Shown: positions 51,512 through 60,754 of the stretch, piece by piece
Numbering within the stretch: the stretch's first letter is position 1
Layout: every line of letters starts with the position of its first letter
Source: Companilactobacillus suantsaicola
Lineage (GTDB): Bacteria > Bacillota > Bacilli > Lactobacillales > Lactobacillaceae
Length of the DNA: 60,887 nt
Direction of reading: 5' to 3'
Assembly (NCBI RefSeq): GCF_004745525.1
Contig: NZ_RKLY01000016.1
Location: 1 to 60,887 of the forward strand
Position numbers and translations under genes: made by a program
The notes under the pieces: model-generated
What the model saw: only the letters and a program-made list of their open reading frames with translations
Told to the model about the DNA's origin: nothing
Databases searched by the model: none

Positions 51512-52291
51512 ATGACTGAATATAAATATTTAAACGTAACTTTGAATAAATTTGATGAACCATTTGAAATGAAATTAGCTACTCCCAAAGATTCTGTAAT
51601 TGAACAGAATGCGGTTGATCAAGCAGTAGAGGCTATGACCAAGAAAATTAGTGAGTATGCCGAGATGTTTTCACTAGAAGATAAGGATTCACTCTTGGCA
51701 AGGTTTCAAGACGGAGAAGAAAGTCCGTTAATGGTTTCAAAAGCTTTTCGAGAAGTCTATGAACAAACAATTACTGCAGAACAGATGACTCAGCACTACT
51801 TTAGTTCCTATTACAACGGCAAGTATGATCCAGTTGGTCTACTGGACGGTTGGATGATCGATAATTTATTCAATAAGTATTTGCTAGGACTATTAAAGGT
51901 CAATGGTATCGACGGCGTATCGTTACGTTGCGGTGAAGATGTTCGCTTGGCAAGTCGACCTGATATTGATTTTCGCTGGCGAGTTGAAATTAAAAATCCG
52001 AATAATGAAGACAATTTATTGGCAACGTACTTCTTACAAAATGGCTCAGTTTCAACTTCTAAAAGTATGCGGAGTTTAAGAAGCGAGAAGAGTAACGTTG
52101 AACAAGTGACAATCGTTAATAACAATGCATTGGATGCTAATATTTGGTCGAATGCTGGTATTTCCGCCGGAACAAATAAGTTTCCGGAGTTTGTAACAAA
52201 ATACCATTTAACAGGGATGTTAGTTGATAAAAATGAAGGCTTGATCAATTTTCGAGATGGTATCTCAAATAAAATAGCAGTAAAAAAATAG
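51512..52291 (+). CDS. Degenerate ApbE-like protein 1
   Basis: A 259-residue protein whose layout follows FAD:protein FMN transferase (ApbE): DSLLARFQDGE (usual D-S-x-I-S-R-hN), YDPVGLLDGWMID (usual FDPxGhxKGxAhD), GVSLRCGEDVR (usual NhGGD), WRVEIKNP and NGSVSTSKS (usual GhATSG). But the Mg2+-binding Asp and Thr (usual SAMxADALATA) are replaced in NALDANIWSNAG, and the GG of GGD is lost. No signal peptide or lipobox. It is probably not an active flavin transferase and may be a binding or regulatory derivative. GCAAGGAG precedes the ATG. Confidence 0.7.
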   Translation: MTEYKYLNVTLNKFDEPFEMKLATPKDSVIEQNAVDQAVEAMTKKISEYAEMFSLEDKDSLLARFQDGEESPLMVSKAFREVYEQTITAEQMTQHYFSSYYNGKYDPVGLLDGWMIDNLFNKYLLGLLKVNGIDGVSLRCGEDVRLASRPDIDFRWRVEIKNPNNEDNLLATYFLQNGSVSTSKSMRSLRSEKSNVEQVTIVNNNALDANIWSNAGISAGTNKFPEFVTKYHLTGMLVDKNEGLINFRDGISNKIAVKK

Positions 52292-52423
52292 AGCAAAACG
52301 CCGTTACAACATTTAAAAATTTAATTGATGACAATCCATCTTTATTCGTTTTTTCATCATAAATAATTCAAAACTTTTCTCTATACTTTGTTTTGTAAAG
52401 TAAAAGAAACAGAGGAATTACTT

Positions 52424-53215
52424 ATGAAAAATCAAAAATACTTTATTAACACTAATAAAATCAATCAAATGAATACAAATTTTTTAATTAAACTAGCAAC
52501 AATCACTAACAGTTTCACCGTTATGGAACTACTCAAAGTCATAACTGAGAGAATCAATGCTCATTTAGCAAAAATTGACCGTGAGTTTTCGGCCTTTCGT
52601 TATGACTCACTAGTATCTCAATTTCAAAGAGGAAATCCCAAGCCATTAGCCAATTCAGCAGACTTCAAAGCAGTTTATAACGCCGCTATGTTATCAGAAC
52701 AAATGACAAATGGTATTTATAGTCCATACTTTGCTGGAAAGTTCGATCCAAGAGTTATCGTGATCAATTGGGCAATTGAACAAGCCTTCAATCAAGAATT
52801 AAAGCCGCTGTTGAAAAATCCCGAAGTAGTTGGAGTTTACTTGGAAGGTAGTGACTCTAAGAAGTTTGCGACTAAACAAGATGTCGACTTCAATTGGACT
52901 ATCGCAATTGATTCGGATGATGACTCGATAGCAATTTATTATTTAAAAAACGGTGCCATTTCGACATCTGAAGCTAGCAACTTTGTCGGCAATGCCTTGA
53001 AAAGAACACAAAGTGATATCAAACAGGCGACGGTAATTAGAAGTAGCTTAGTTGAAGCGGCCGTTTGGTCGTTGGTAGCAACGTCTTCTGATATTGAAAT
53101 GTTTAAAACCTTTATCGAACACTACAATTTAACGGGAATTGTGGCCGAAAAAAATGATCAATTATTGAATTTCAACTTCGGAAGTATCATTGATAATAAG
53201 CAAGTGAAGGCATAA
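52424..53215 (+). CDS. Degenerate ApbE-like protein 2
   Basis: A 263-residue paralogue of the preceding gene, 132 bases downstream. ApbE-like blocks are IDREFSAFRYDSLVSQFQRGN, EQMTNGIYSPYFAGKFDPRVIVINWAIEQA, YLEGSD, WTIAIDSDDD and NGAISTSEAS. The metal-binding Asp and Thr are again lost (SSLVEAAVWSLVAT). No membrane or export signal. The start at 52424 has GAGGAATTACTT. An in-frame ATG 12 codons earlier has no ribosome site. The tandem suggests duplication after loss of the enzymatic role. Confidence 0.68.
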   Translation: MKNQKYFINTNKINQMNTNFLIKLATITNSFTVMELLKVITERINAHLAKIDREFSAFRYDSLVSQFQRGNPKPLANSADFKAVYNAAMLSEQMTNGIYSPYFAGKFDPRVIVINWAIEQAFNQELKPLLKNPEVVGVYLEGSDSKKFATKQDVDFNWTIAIDSDDDSIAIYYLKNGAISTSEASNFVGNALKRTQSDIKQATVIRSSLVEAAVWSLVATSSDIEMFKTFIEHYNLTGIVAEKNDQLLNFNFGSIIDNKQVKA

Positions 53216-53245
53216 AAAAAGAGCTTCAATTGAGCTCTTTTTTTT
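53213..53245. terminator. Bidirectional terminator
   Basis: AAAGAGCT and AGCTCTTT flank a short loop, with A and T tracts on each side. It lies between the ApbE-like gene and the convergent aldo/keto reductase. Confidence 0.88.
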
Positions 53246-53248
53246 ATG

Positions 53249-54133
53249 CTAGTCGTCCCATTGTTCAACTTCATCTTTATAACCATCTGGGTTACCGCTC
53301 CAATAGAAACCGCCATACCAAAGACTTCTCTTATCTTGGTCGAAACCGTCGATTTCTTTCATGTCTGCGTCGCTCAATTCAAAGTCATAAACATCAGCGT
53401 TTTGAATGATTCTTTCTTCGTGAACTGACTTAGGAATTGTGATAACACCGTTTTGAAGGTCCCAACGTAAGATAACTTGGGCAACTGACTTATTGTATTT
53501 ATCAGCGATCTTCTTCAATCTAGTATCACCTAAAACAGTACCACCACCAAGTGGAGACCAAGCTTCAAGGTGAATATTGTTTTCATCACAGAAGTTCTTG
53601 ATGTCGCCTTCTTGGCAAAGTGGATGATATTCCATTTGGTTAACAGCTGGTTTAACTGAACAATTCTTTAAAATATCTTTCAATCTAGTAATATCGAAGT
53701 TTGAAACACCGATAGCACGGGCTTTACCTTCTTGATAAATCTTTTCTAGTGCACGCCATGTATCAAGATATGTTCCATTAACTGGCCAGTGAATCAAGAG
53801 TAAATCTACATAGTCTGTTTGTAATCTCTTCAATTGACCTTCGAAGTTGTCGAGTGTTGATTGATAGCCTTGGTCACCATTGAAAATCTTTGTTGTTAAA
53901 AAGATATCTTCACGTTTGAGACCATTTTCTGCGAAACCTTTTTGTAATCCTTCACCAACACCAGTTTCATTACCATATTGTTTTGCAGTATCGATAGCTT
54001 TATAGCCGTGTTTCAATGCCCATTGAACAGCTTGGGAAGCACCAGAGTTGTTGACCTTCCAAACACCCATTCCTAGTTGAGGCATTTTCACGCCGTTATT
54101 CAAAGTTACAGTAGAATCCAATTTTAAATTCAT
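53249..54133 (-). CDS. Aldo/keto reductase
   Basis: A 294-residue NADPH-dependent reductase. The catalytic tetrad is visible: Asp48 and Tyr53 (AIDTAKQYGNE), Lys82 (LTTKIF), His115 (LLIHWP). The C-terminal IPKSVHEERIIQN binds the cofactor. It likely detoxifies aldehydes or reduces 2,5-diketogluconate-like compounds. Substrate unproven. AGGAGGTCAGAATTATT precedes the ATG. It diverges from fbp with about 135 bases between. Confidence 0.92.
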   Translation of the reverse strand: MNLKLDSTVTLNNGVKMPQLGMGVWKVNNSGASQAVQWALKHGYKAIDTAKQYGNETGVGEGLQKGFAENGLKREDIFLTTKIFNGDQGYQSTLDNFEGQLKRLQTDYVDLLLIHWPVNGTYLDTWRALEKIYQEGKARAIGVSNFDITRLKDILKNCSVKPAVNQMEYHPLCQEGDIKNFCDENNIHLEAWSPLGGGTVLGDTRLKKIADKYNKSVAQVILRWDLQNGVITIPKSVHEERIIQNADVYDFELSDADMKEIDGFDQDKRSLWYGGFYWSGNPDGYKDEVEQWDD

Positions 54134-54221
54134 AATAATTCTGACCTCCTATAACTTTAATTTTAACTCAAATATAATTTTGATACTTGGAATATTACTT
54201 TTCGTTTGGTATAGTTCAAAT

Positions 54222-54235
54222 TGAATGCGCTATCA
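54222..54235. promoter_or_regulatory. cre site before fbp
   Basis: TGAATGCGCTATCA matches TGWAARCGYTWNCW at 13 of 14 positions, 35 bases before the fbp start. CcpA repression of a gluconeogenic enzyme in sugar excess is sensible. Confidence 0.6.
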
Positions 54236-54269
54236 TATAAGTGAGACCATAATTTTTGGGGGAAGAGTC

Positions 54270-56180
54270 TTGGAAGATAAGTTTAAGGAAAAATTTTTGA
54301 GTAAGAGTGAATTACAAACGGAAATTATCAATTTGTCAGCGGAATTAGAATTACCAAAAGGAACTGAGACATTCATTAGTGACGTTCATGGTGATTTTGG
54401 CCGCTTCTCACACATTATGCGCAGTGGTGCCGGTAACATTAGCCGTAAGGTTGAAGACCTGTTTGAAGGCCGTTTGACAACGTTAAATCAAAAGAAGCTG
54501 TCGTGTCTGATTTATTATCCTTCGCAAGTTATCCGTGGCATGAAGTTCAAAATCACTAATCGGCAAGAATTAGATCAGTGGTATATGGATGCTTTCAATC
54601 ACCTAATTGAAATACTGCGATATGCGACTAACAAGTATCCCAAGAATCTCGTTAAAAAGTCGATTGAACCGAATTATTGGACGACCATTGAGAATATGTT
54701 ATTGATCGATGGGAAATACAAAACTAAAAACGACTATTCACAAGGAATGTTAAAAAGTATTGTTAAATTGGGAATGGCAGATGATTTTATTGTAGCAACT
54801 TGTCACGCCATTCAACGTTTGTCGATCGAACGAATCCATATCGTTGGAGACATTTATGATCGTGGTGCTCATCCTAATTTGGTTTTAAATTATTTAGTCG
54901 ATCACTGGCAAAACTTTGATATTCAATGGGGCAATCACGATATTCTCTGGATGGGAACAATGGCAGGTTCTAAATTGTGCATGGCTAATTTGATTCGGCT
55001 CTGTGCCCGCTACCATAATTTAGGCTTACTAAGGGATGCTTATGATATTGATTTAACATCTTTGATAACCTTTGCTCGTCATTTTTATCGTCCGCTACCA
55101 AATTTTGAGGAGAATTTAGAGATTGCTCCTAAGATTCCGGAAGAAGAAAGAATTACCGATAACTGTGTTCAACAAGCAGCGGCTATCATGCAATTTAAAT
55201 TGGAAGGCCAAGCCATCAAACGCCGTCCAGAATTTCACATGGAAGATCGACTCTTACTTGACAAACTGAGCCAAGGCAAGAATTTGATCGAGTTAAATGG
55301 TCAAGAATATGAAATCAACAATGGCTGTTTTCAATTGATCAATCCGGCTGACCCTTATCAAATCGCCCATCCTGAGCAAGTAGTTTTGATTGACTTGATA
55401 AATCAATTCACCCATTCAAGCAAACTCAATGAGCACATGTGGTTTATGGCTGATCACGGTTCGATGTATCTCAAGCACAATGGTAATTTATTATTCCACG
55501 GCTGCGTTCCAGTCGATGAAAAAGGCAATTTTACTGAGTGGGAAATTGATGGGCACACATATGCTGGAAAAGCCTTGTTCGATTACTTTAATGAAGTATT
55601 GTTAGACGCAATGCACCATCCTACAACTGGTGATTGCTTTAATTCTGACATTATTTGGTATCTGTGGTGCGGCCAAGATTCGCCATTGTTTGGAAAAGAT
55701 AAGATGGCTACTTTTGAGAGTTATTTCCTACAAGACACGAATCTAACAGCAGAAAAATCCAATCCGTTTTATCAATTTTGTGATGATGAAGCCTTCATTA
55801 AGAAAATAAAGGCAGAATTTGATATCCCCGAAAGTGGTCATATAGTAATTGGTCACACACCACCAACAGATGAGAGCCCCTTGAAAGCTAAAGGTAACTT
55901 AATCATGATAAATGCTGGCCGACCAAAAACAGAAAACGAAGGTGGCTATACATTACTATATGATTCATTTGATATGCAACTAATAAAATTAAATCCCTTC
56001 GTTTCAATGAATCACGCCATCAATTCAATGGAGGATGTAGCCGCATCAAGAAAGACAATTGAAAGATTTGACGAACGAAAGATGGTTTACGATACAGACT
56101 TTGGAAAGAAGATTCAACAACACATTGATGATTTAGTGGCTGAATTACATGATAATAGTGAAGATGATGTAGACGAGTAG
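54270..56180 (+). CDS. fbp: Fructose-1,6-bisphosphatase class III
   Basis: Gluconeogenic phosphatase of the Firmicutes class III type, 636 residues. Metallophosphatase motifs are in order: ISDVHGDFGRF (about 39-49), VGDIYDRGAHPN, WGNHDILWMG and VIGHTPP. It removes the 1-phosphate from fructose-1,6-bisphosphate in the cytosol. TTG at 54270 is the best start since GGGGGAAGAGTC lies immediately upstream and the N-terminus then matches the family. The acidic tail (DNSEDDVDE) is not conserved. A cre site overlaps the presumed promoter. Confidence 0.95.
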   Translation: MEDKFKEKFLSKSELQTEIINLSAELELPKGTETFISDVHGDFGRFSHIMRSGAGNISRKVEDLFEGRLTTLNQKKLSCLIYYPSQVIRGMKFKITNRQELDQWYMDAFNHLIEILRYATNKYPKNLVKKSIEPNYWTTIENMLLIDGKYKTKNDYSQGMLKSIVKLGMADDFIVATCHAIQRLSIERIHIVGDIYDRGAHPNLVLNYLVDHWQNFDIQWGNHDILWMGTMAGSKLCMANLIRLCARYHNLGLLRDAYDIDLTSLITFARHFYRPLPNFEENLEIAPKIPEEERITDNCVQQAAAIMQFKLEGQAIKRRPEFHMEDRLLLDKLSQGKNLIELNGQEYEINNGCFQLINPADPYQIAHPEQVVLIDLINQFTHSSKLNEHMWFMADHGSMYLKHNGNLLFHGCVPVDEKGNFTEWEIDGHTYAGKALFDYFNEVLLDAMHHPTTGDCFNSDIIWYLWCGQDSPLFGKDKMATFESYFLQDTNLTAEKSNPFYQFCDDEAFIKKIKAEFDIPESGHIVIGHTPPTDESPLKAKGNLIMINAGRPKTENEGGYTLLYDSFDMQLIKLNPFVSMNHAINSMEDVAASRKTIERFDERKMVYDTDFGKKIQQHIDDLVAELHDNSEDDVDE

Positions 56181-56256
56181 ATATTAATGTCGTCTTATAC
56201 AACATGAATCCGATTCTTTGCCGTTATTTAGACAAAACTAATGCACAATCTGAATG

Positions 56257-56266
56257 CGTTATAACG
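56257..56266. repeat. CGTTATAACG palindrome (intergenic copy)
   Basis: One of seven exact copies. It lies between fbp and the hairpin of the family A locus, as at composite III where palindrome, hairpin and family A also occur together. Confidence 0.6.
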
Positions 56267-56295
56267 GTTAAATATATTAATTTGAACTGAGATAA

Positions 56296-56356
56296 AAAAA
56301 GAGAATCTTACTAGAACAGCAGTAAATTGCCGTCTCTGATAAGACCCTCTTTTTTT
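56296..56356. terminator. Hairpin terminator beside family A copy A9
   Basis: AAAAAAAGAG-ATCTTA-AGA pairs imperfectly with TCT-TAAGA-CTCTTTTTTT, with A/T tracts on both sides, able to terminate fbp on the plus strand. Confidence 0.7.
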
Positions 56357-56466
56357 GATTTTTAAATAAGGGAGGTAACACAATAACGAATTAAAATACC
56401 AAACTTTATTTTTGAATAGAATTAGTATCCCCAAATGAATGGAAAATAAAACAAAGAACGAAAATT

Positions 56467-56629
56467 CAGTCCGGAGCACAATCCCTGTGATGACTCAGCC
56501 ACCAAATTTTCCTTATCGCTTTAGCGATTAGGAAAAGGCCTAGTTTTGAGATTTTGCGTACTTTGCAAAAACTCAAAATAGTGCCGGCAGCGTTCCAGCT
56601 CATCACAGGGATTGTGCGGAGGACGGCAT
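56467..56629 (+). repeat. Family A structured repeat, copy A9
   Basis: A complete forward copy with type II outer stem CACAATCCCTGTGATGA paired with TCATCACAGGGATTGTG, inner hairpin TTATCGCTTTAGCGATTA, and third stem TTTTGAGATTTTGCG...CGCAAAA-type. Ends are CAGTCCGGA and GGAGGACGGCAT. Its left flank (TTAAAATACCAAA, GAATAGAATTAGTAT) matches the flanks of A6 and (reversed) A7, so it is half of a composite whose other arm is lost. Confidence 0.82.
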
Positions 56630-56691
56630 ACTTCACCTCCAAACAAAAAAGAACCTACCTCTTTATATTAATGAAGTAAGTTCTTAGTTTG

Positions 56692-58020
56692 TTATTTATT
56701 CTGACGACTCTTCCAATCTTCCTTATCTTCGTCCCAGTTTTCAGACAAAGCATGCTTAGGCAAAATCAAGTTTAGCAAAATACCAACGACAGTAGCCACA
56801 CCGACACCAGTAAATTGGAAATTACCGATTTGTAGATAAGCATTACCAATACCGATAACCAAGATAACAGAAGCAATCATCAAATTACGTTTTTCATTGA
56901 AGTCGACTTTATTTTCGACCAAAATTCTTAAACCACTTGAAGAGATAACACCGAACAAGACGAAACTGATACCACCGATAACAGGACCAGGCACGGTTTG
57001 AATCAAGGCGCTAAGTTTACCAACGAATCCAAACAATGCAGCAAAGACCGCGGCACCAATAACAACGTAGACACTGAAAATTTTGTTAACAGCCATCACG
57101 CCAATATTTTCACCGTAAGATGTAATTGGGGGACCACCTAGAAAGGCAGCCACGATTGAAGCTGTACCATCACCAGCTAGAGTTTTGTGAAGACCAGGAT
57201 CTTTGAAGAAATCACGATTGGTCAACTCATCTAGCACCATAATGTGACCCAAATGCTCAGCCATCGTAACGAAGGCAATAGGTGCAAAACTTAAAATGGC
57301 ACCCCAGTAAATTTGTTTAGGCATGTAGTTGATGAACATTAAATCAAAGGCTGGTAACTTGAACCAAGGTGTTGAAATAACTTTTGAAAAATCAACGATT
57401 CCTAAAGCTAATGACAATAAGTATCCACCGACGATACCTAGTAAGATAGCAATATTACTCCAGAAACCACGTAAGACCATATTTAAAATAACTGTTAAGA
57501 AAAGTGTGAACATGGCGACACCGAAGTATTTAAGATCGTAATGTGAACCATTCATCATCGCATTATTTGCAGCACTTCCGGCAACTGACATACCGATAAC
57601 AATGATGATTGGACCAACAACGATAGGTGGTAATGCTTTGTCGATCCAGTCGGAACCGGCAAAACCAACAATCAAGGAAACAATCAAGTAAACTAAACCA
57701 ACGGCAATTGTACCTTGAGCAACCCCAGGATAACCGACCGTCTTCATTAATGAAACCATCGGTACAATGAATGAGAATGAGGAACTCATGTAAGCTGGAA
57801 TCTTACGATGAGTGATCAAAATATGAATGATAGTTCCGACGCCGGAACTGAACAAGGCGATACTAGGATCAAGTCCAACTAGTAATGGAACTAAGACCGT
57901 TGCCCCGAACATTGAGAATAAGTGCTGTAATGATAAAAGCGCCCAACTACTTAATGGTGGCTTTTCGTAAACATCTAAAACCGCATCAGGATTGCGGTAC
58001 TGTTCGTTATTTTTACTCAA
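56692..58020 (-). CDS. uraA: Uracil permease (UraA type)
   Basis: A 442-residue NCS2 uracil:proton symporter with 14 helices. WALLSLQHLFSMFGATVLVPLLVG at the start, TMAEHLGHIMVLDEL and PPITSYGENIGVMAVNKIFS (the usual TSYGENIG) identify the UraA branch. GGGGAGATG precedes the ATG. A PyrR-type leader upstream predicts repression when UMP is abundant. The 3' end faces family A copy A9. Confidence 0.93.
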   Translation of the reverse strand: MSKNNEQYRNPDAVLDVYEKPPLSSWALLSLQHLFSMFGATVLVPLLVGLDPSIALFSSGVGTIIHILITHRKIPAYMSSSFSFIVPMVSLMKTVGYPGVAQGTIAVGLVYLIVSLIVGFAGSDWIDKALPPIVVGPIIIVIGMSVAGSAANNAMMNGSHYDLKYFGVAMFTLFLTVILNMVLRGFWSNIAILLGIVGGYLLSLALGIVDFSKVISTPWFKLPAFDLMFINYMPKQIYWGAILSFAPIAFVTMAEHLGHIMVLDELTNRDFFKDPGLHKTLAGDGTASIVAAFLGGPPITSYGENIGVMAVNKIFSVYVVIGAAVFAALFGFVGKLSALIQTVPGPVIGGISFVLFGVISSSGLRILVENKVDFNEKRNLMIASVILVIGIGNAYLQIGNFQFTGVGVATVVGILLNLILPKHALSENWDEDKEDWKSRQNK

Positions 58021-58049
58021 AAAAACATCTCCCCAAATTATTTTTTTGC

Positions 58050-58125
58050 AAAAAAATAGCCCTCTATCCCGTGTATGCGAAATAAAAGACGAACGTGTTT
58101 CCTTATTAGCCTCACGGGACCAATA
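58050..58125 (-). promoter_or_regulatory. PyrR-binding attenuator leader of uraA
   Basis: On the minus strand the leader contains TCCCGTGAGGCTAATAAGG (58095-58122), matching the PyrR-binding loop (TCC-x-G-x-GAGGCT...AAGG), followed by CACGGGATAGAGGGCTA and seven T residues (58050-58056). CCCGTG can pair with CACGGG. This is the arrangement of PyrR-dependent attenuation in pyrimidine genes. Confidence 0.75.
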
Positions 58126-58228
58126 TTTAAAGGATTATTTAATTGTATTAACTATAATTGAGTTGCATTGCAAAGTCAATAATGAAATACTAAAAGGAGA
58201 TTATAAGCGCTAACAAAGAGGAGAAAAT

Positions 58229-58837
58229 ATGGTTGAATTATACATAGTTAGACACGGTGAAACTGACACAAATTCTGAAGTCAGAATCAACGGAATGTCC
58301 ACCAATATGCCTTTGAATGCCAAAGGAATCAAGCAAATTGAAACTTTAGCAAAGAATATTAATATCAATCAATTCGACGAAGTTTATTCCAGTCCCATGA
58401 AACGAGCAATCCAAACAGCGGAAATTTTGAATAACGGCGTACATGAAATTAAACAAGACGATCGACTTTTCGAAGCCGATTATGGATCTTGGGATGGGAT
58501 CAAAGAAGAAGAATTGATCGTCAAGTATCCCGATGCCTTTGACGAAAACGGCTTTTTGTTGCCAACGTACACTAAGTACGCTAAAAATGCTGAAGAGTAC
58601 AGCCACGTTTACCAACGAATCGAGAACTTCATGGACGAGATGGGACAAAAAGGTGACGAGAAGATTCTAGTAGTGTGTCACGGATTCGTCAGTCGAGCCT
58701 TCATGAAAGTGACCACCGGAGCTACGAATATTTCAAATATTATCCAGCCAAAAAATGGTGGCGTTTCAAAATATTTGATCTCCAAAACTGGCAATAAATA
58801 CGTGAAGTATTACGCACGCATCGAAAATATCGACTAG
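58229..58837 (+). CDS. Histidine phosphatase superfamily protein
   Basis: A 202-residue phosphoglycerate-mutase-like phosphatase. LYIVRHGETDTNS holds the catalytic RHGE, with EVYSSPMKRAIQTAEIL and VVCHGFVSRAF completing the active site. Probably a broad phosphatase. The true substrate is unknown. AGAGGAG precedes the ATG. It ends nine bases before menG, so the two are an operon. Confidence 0.9.
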   Translation: MVELYIVRHGETDTNSEVRINGMSTNMPLNAKGIKQIETLAKNININQFDEVYSSPMKRAIQTAEILNNGVHEIKQDDRLFEADYGSWDGIKEEELIVKYPDAFDENGFLLPTYTKYAKNAEEYSHVYQRIENFMDEMGQKGDEKILVVCHGFVSRAFMKVTTGATNISNIIQPKNGGVSKYLISKTGNKYVKYYARIENID

Positions 58838-58846
58838 AGGTGGACT

Positions 58847-59557
58847 ATGAGTCTCACTAATAAAGTACCCGAAAAAGACGTTCAAAAAACCTTCGACAAC
58901 ATCGCCGGAAGTTATGATAAATTGAATTCCATTATGAGTTTAGGAACCCATCACCAATGGAGAAAACAGGCTACTTCTAAAATTATCAATCACCCTGATG
59001 ACATCTTAGATCTATGCTGTGGAACAGCTGACTGGACAATCATGTTAGCAGAGCGCTTTTTACACAGTCGAGTAGTCGGATTAGATTTCAGTTCCCAAAT
59101 GTTAAAATTGGCGCAACAAAAAGTCGCCCAATCAAAGCTGACTAACATCAATTTGCAGACGGGTGACGCCATGCAATTAAATTTTGCGGATAATAGTTTT
59201 GACGTGGTAACGATTGGCTTTGGACTACGCAATGTTCCTGATGCTAACCAAGTATTGCGTGAAATTTATCGAGTGTTAAAACCAGGTGGTCAAATAATTT
59301 GTTTAGAAGCTTTTAAGGTTGAGACGCCATTTATTAAAGTCGGTTGGCATTTCTACTTTGACAAACTGGTGCCATTGATGGGGAAAGTCTTTGCCAAAAA
59401 TCATGCTGATTACCAATATTTAGACGATTCCGTCAACAAATTTGTCAGTATCAAACAGCTCTGTCAAATGATGCAGGACGTTGGATTCATCAACATTTCT
59501 GTCGACACTTTGATGATGAAAGCTAGTGCGATCCATTCAGCTGAAAAAGGGCAATAA
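58847..59557 (+). CDS. menG: Demethylmenaquinone methyltransferase
   Basis: A 236-residue SAM-dependent methyltransferase of the UbiE/MenG family. DNIAGSYDKLNSIMSLGTHHQWRK, LDLCCGTADWT (SAM motif I), FGLRNVPD and FVSIKQL match the family. MenG methylates demethylmenaquinone to menaquinone. Some lactobacilli keep only part of this pathway, and the other men genes are not here. AGAGGTGGACT precedes the ATG. Terminator at 59557-59591. Confidence 0.92.
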   Translation: MSLTNKVPEKDVQKTFDNIAGSYDKLNSIMSLGTHHQWRKQATSKIINHPDDILDLCCGTADWTIMLAERFLHSRVVGLDFSSQMLKLAQQKVAQSKLTNINLQTGDAMQLNFADNSFDVVTIGFGLRNVPDANQVLREIYRVLKPGGQIICLEAFKVETPFIKVGWHFYFDKLVPLMGKVFAKNHADYQYLDDSVNKFVSIKQLCQMMQDVGFINISVDTLMMKASAIHSAEKGQ

Positions 59558-59591
59558 AAAAGAACACCCGGGGAAGGTGTTCTTTTATTTT
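59557..59591 (+). terminator. Terminator of menG
   Basis: AAAAGAACACC pairs with GGTGTTCTTTT around a small GC loop. Confidence 0.88.
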
Positions 59592-59782
59592 TAGGGGATT
59601 AAATATATATGTTATAGGGGGGATGAGATGAGATATCTATCTCTCATCTACAACTAATACTATAACCAATAAGTGTGAACCAATTATATTGAAAATGTGA
59701 AGAAAGTGTGAATTTCTAATTTTTTTGAAATTTTGACAAAATTTGTGTTTGTAGCAAGCTAACAATCAAAAGGAGTGGGCAA

Positions 59783-60733
59783 ATGTCAAATATTCGTGAT
59801 GTGGCTAAATTATCCGGTCATTCAGTTTCCACCGTTTCCAGAGTCATCAATCATAAAAGCTATGTAGCCAAGCAAACTAAACAAGAAATATTGGCGGCTA
59901 TGAAGGAATTGAATTATCATCCCAATGACATCGCTCGAGCCCTTAGCACCGGGAAAACTTACCGTGTCGGTGTCGTTATGCCTTACAGTAATCATCCCTA
60001 TTTTCAAAAATTAGTCTCAGCCATCACTCAAGCTGCCTTTAAAGAAGATTACCAAGTAACTTTATTGCCATCACACTATGATGTGGACAGCGAGATTCGT
60101 TGTTTAGAGATGTTAAAACACCAAGCTTTCGATGGCTTGATCTTCACTTCACGAGCTATTTCATTCAAAAAAATTCAAGAATATCAAGTCTATGGACCGA
60201 TAACTTGTTGTGAAGATACTTTAGAATACCCAATTTCTTGTGCCTACACCAACCGCAAAATTTCCTATATTAATGGTTTTAAGTATTTAAAGAAATTAAA
60301 TTTCCAACATATCGGCGTTACGATTAGCCGTAACGAACAAACTAGTCGTAGTGCTAAATTGACAGTTGATTCATATCACGACGTTTTTCAACAAGAAATC
60401 CCAGAATCATTATTGGTTAGGGATATGCAGTTTTTTGAAGATGGAATCAAAGCGGCCAAGTTATTGACCAAAAATAATCCACAACTGGATGCAATTTTTG
60501 CCAATGGTGATCAAGTGGCAGCCGGAATTATTTATCAATTGAAAAAGTCACAAATTGATATTCCCGTAATCGGTCAAGAAAACATGGATTATAGTTTTTT
60601 GATGGATTTTTCAACTATCGATCACAAATTATCTGAAATCGGTGAGTATGCCTTTTGGGCCTTGTTTGAAAAGAAAGTCGTCAAAAAGATGATTCCTTCC
60701 GAATTTATTACTCGGGGACTTTTAAATTCTTGA
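59783..60733 (+). CDS. LacI/GalR-family transcriptional regulator
   Basis: A 316-residue regulator. The N-terminal helix-turn-helix and hinge (SNIRDVAKLSGHSVSTVSRVINHKSYVAKQTKQEILAAMKELNYHPNDIARAL, residues 2-54) are followed by a periplasmic-binding-protein-like sugar domain (about 60-316; YRVGVVMPYSNHPYFQKLV, DAIFANGDQVAAGI). Effector and targets are unknown. No sugar operon adjoins it in the window. AAAGGAGTGGGCAA precedes the ATG. The 190-base upstream gap contains a self-complementary stretch (59623-59650, AGATATCT core). Confidence 0.9.
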   Translation: MSNIRDVAKLSGHSVSTVSRVINHKSYVAKQTKQEILAAMKELNYHPNDIARALSTGKTYRVGVVMPYSNHPYFQKLVSAITQAAFKEDYQVTLLPSHYDVDSEIRCLEMLKHQAFDGLIFTSRAISFKKIQEYQVYGPITCCEDTLEYPISCAYTNRKISYINGFKYLKKLNFQHIGVTISRNEQTSRSAKLTVDSYHDVFQQEIPESLLVRDMQFFEDGIKAAKLLTKNNPQLDAIFANGDQVAAGIIYQLKKSQIDIPVIGQENMDYSFLMDFSTIDHKLSEIGEYAFWALFEKKVVKKMIPSEFITRGLLNS

Positions 60734-60754
60734 TATAAAGGTTGGTTAGTGTAA

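Noticed and set aside
59623-59680. Short leader peptide (9 codons after GGGGGG) upstream of the LacI-type gene
   Set aside because: A nine-codon frame after a G-run in a self-complementary stretch is easily produced by chance, and nothing suggests attenuation.
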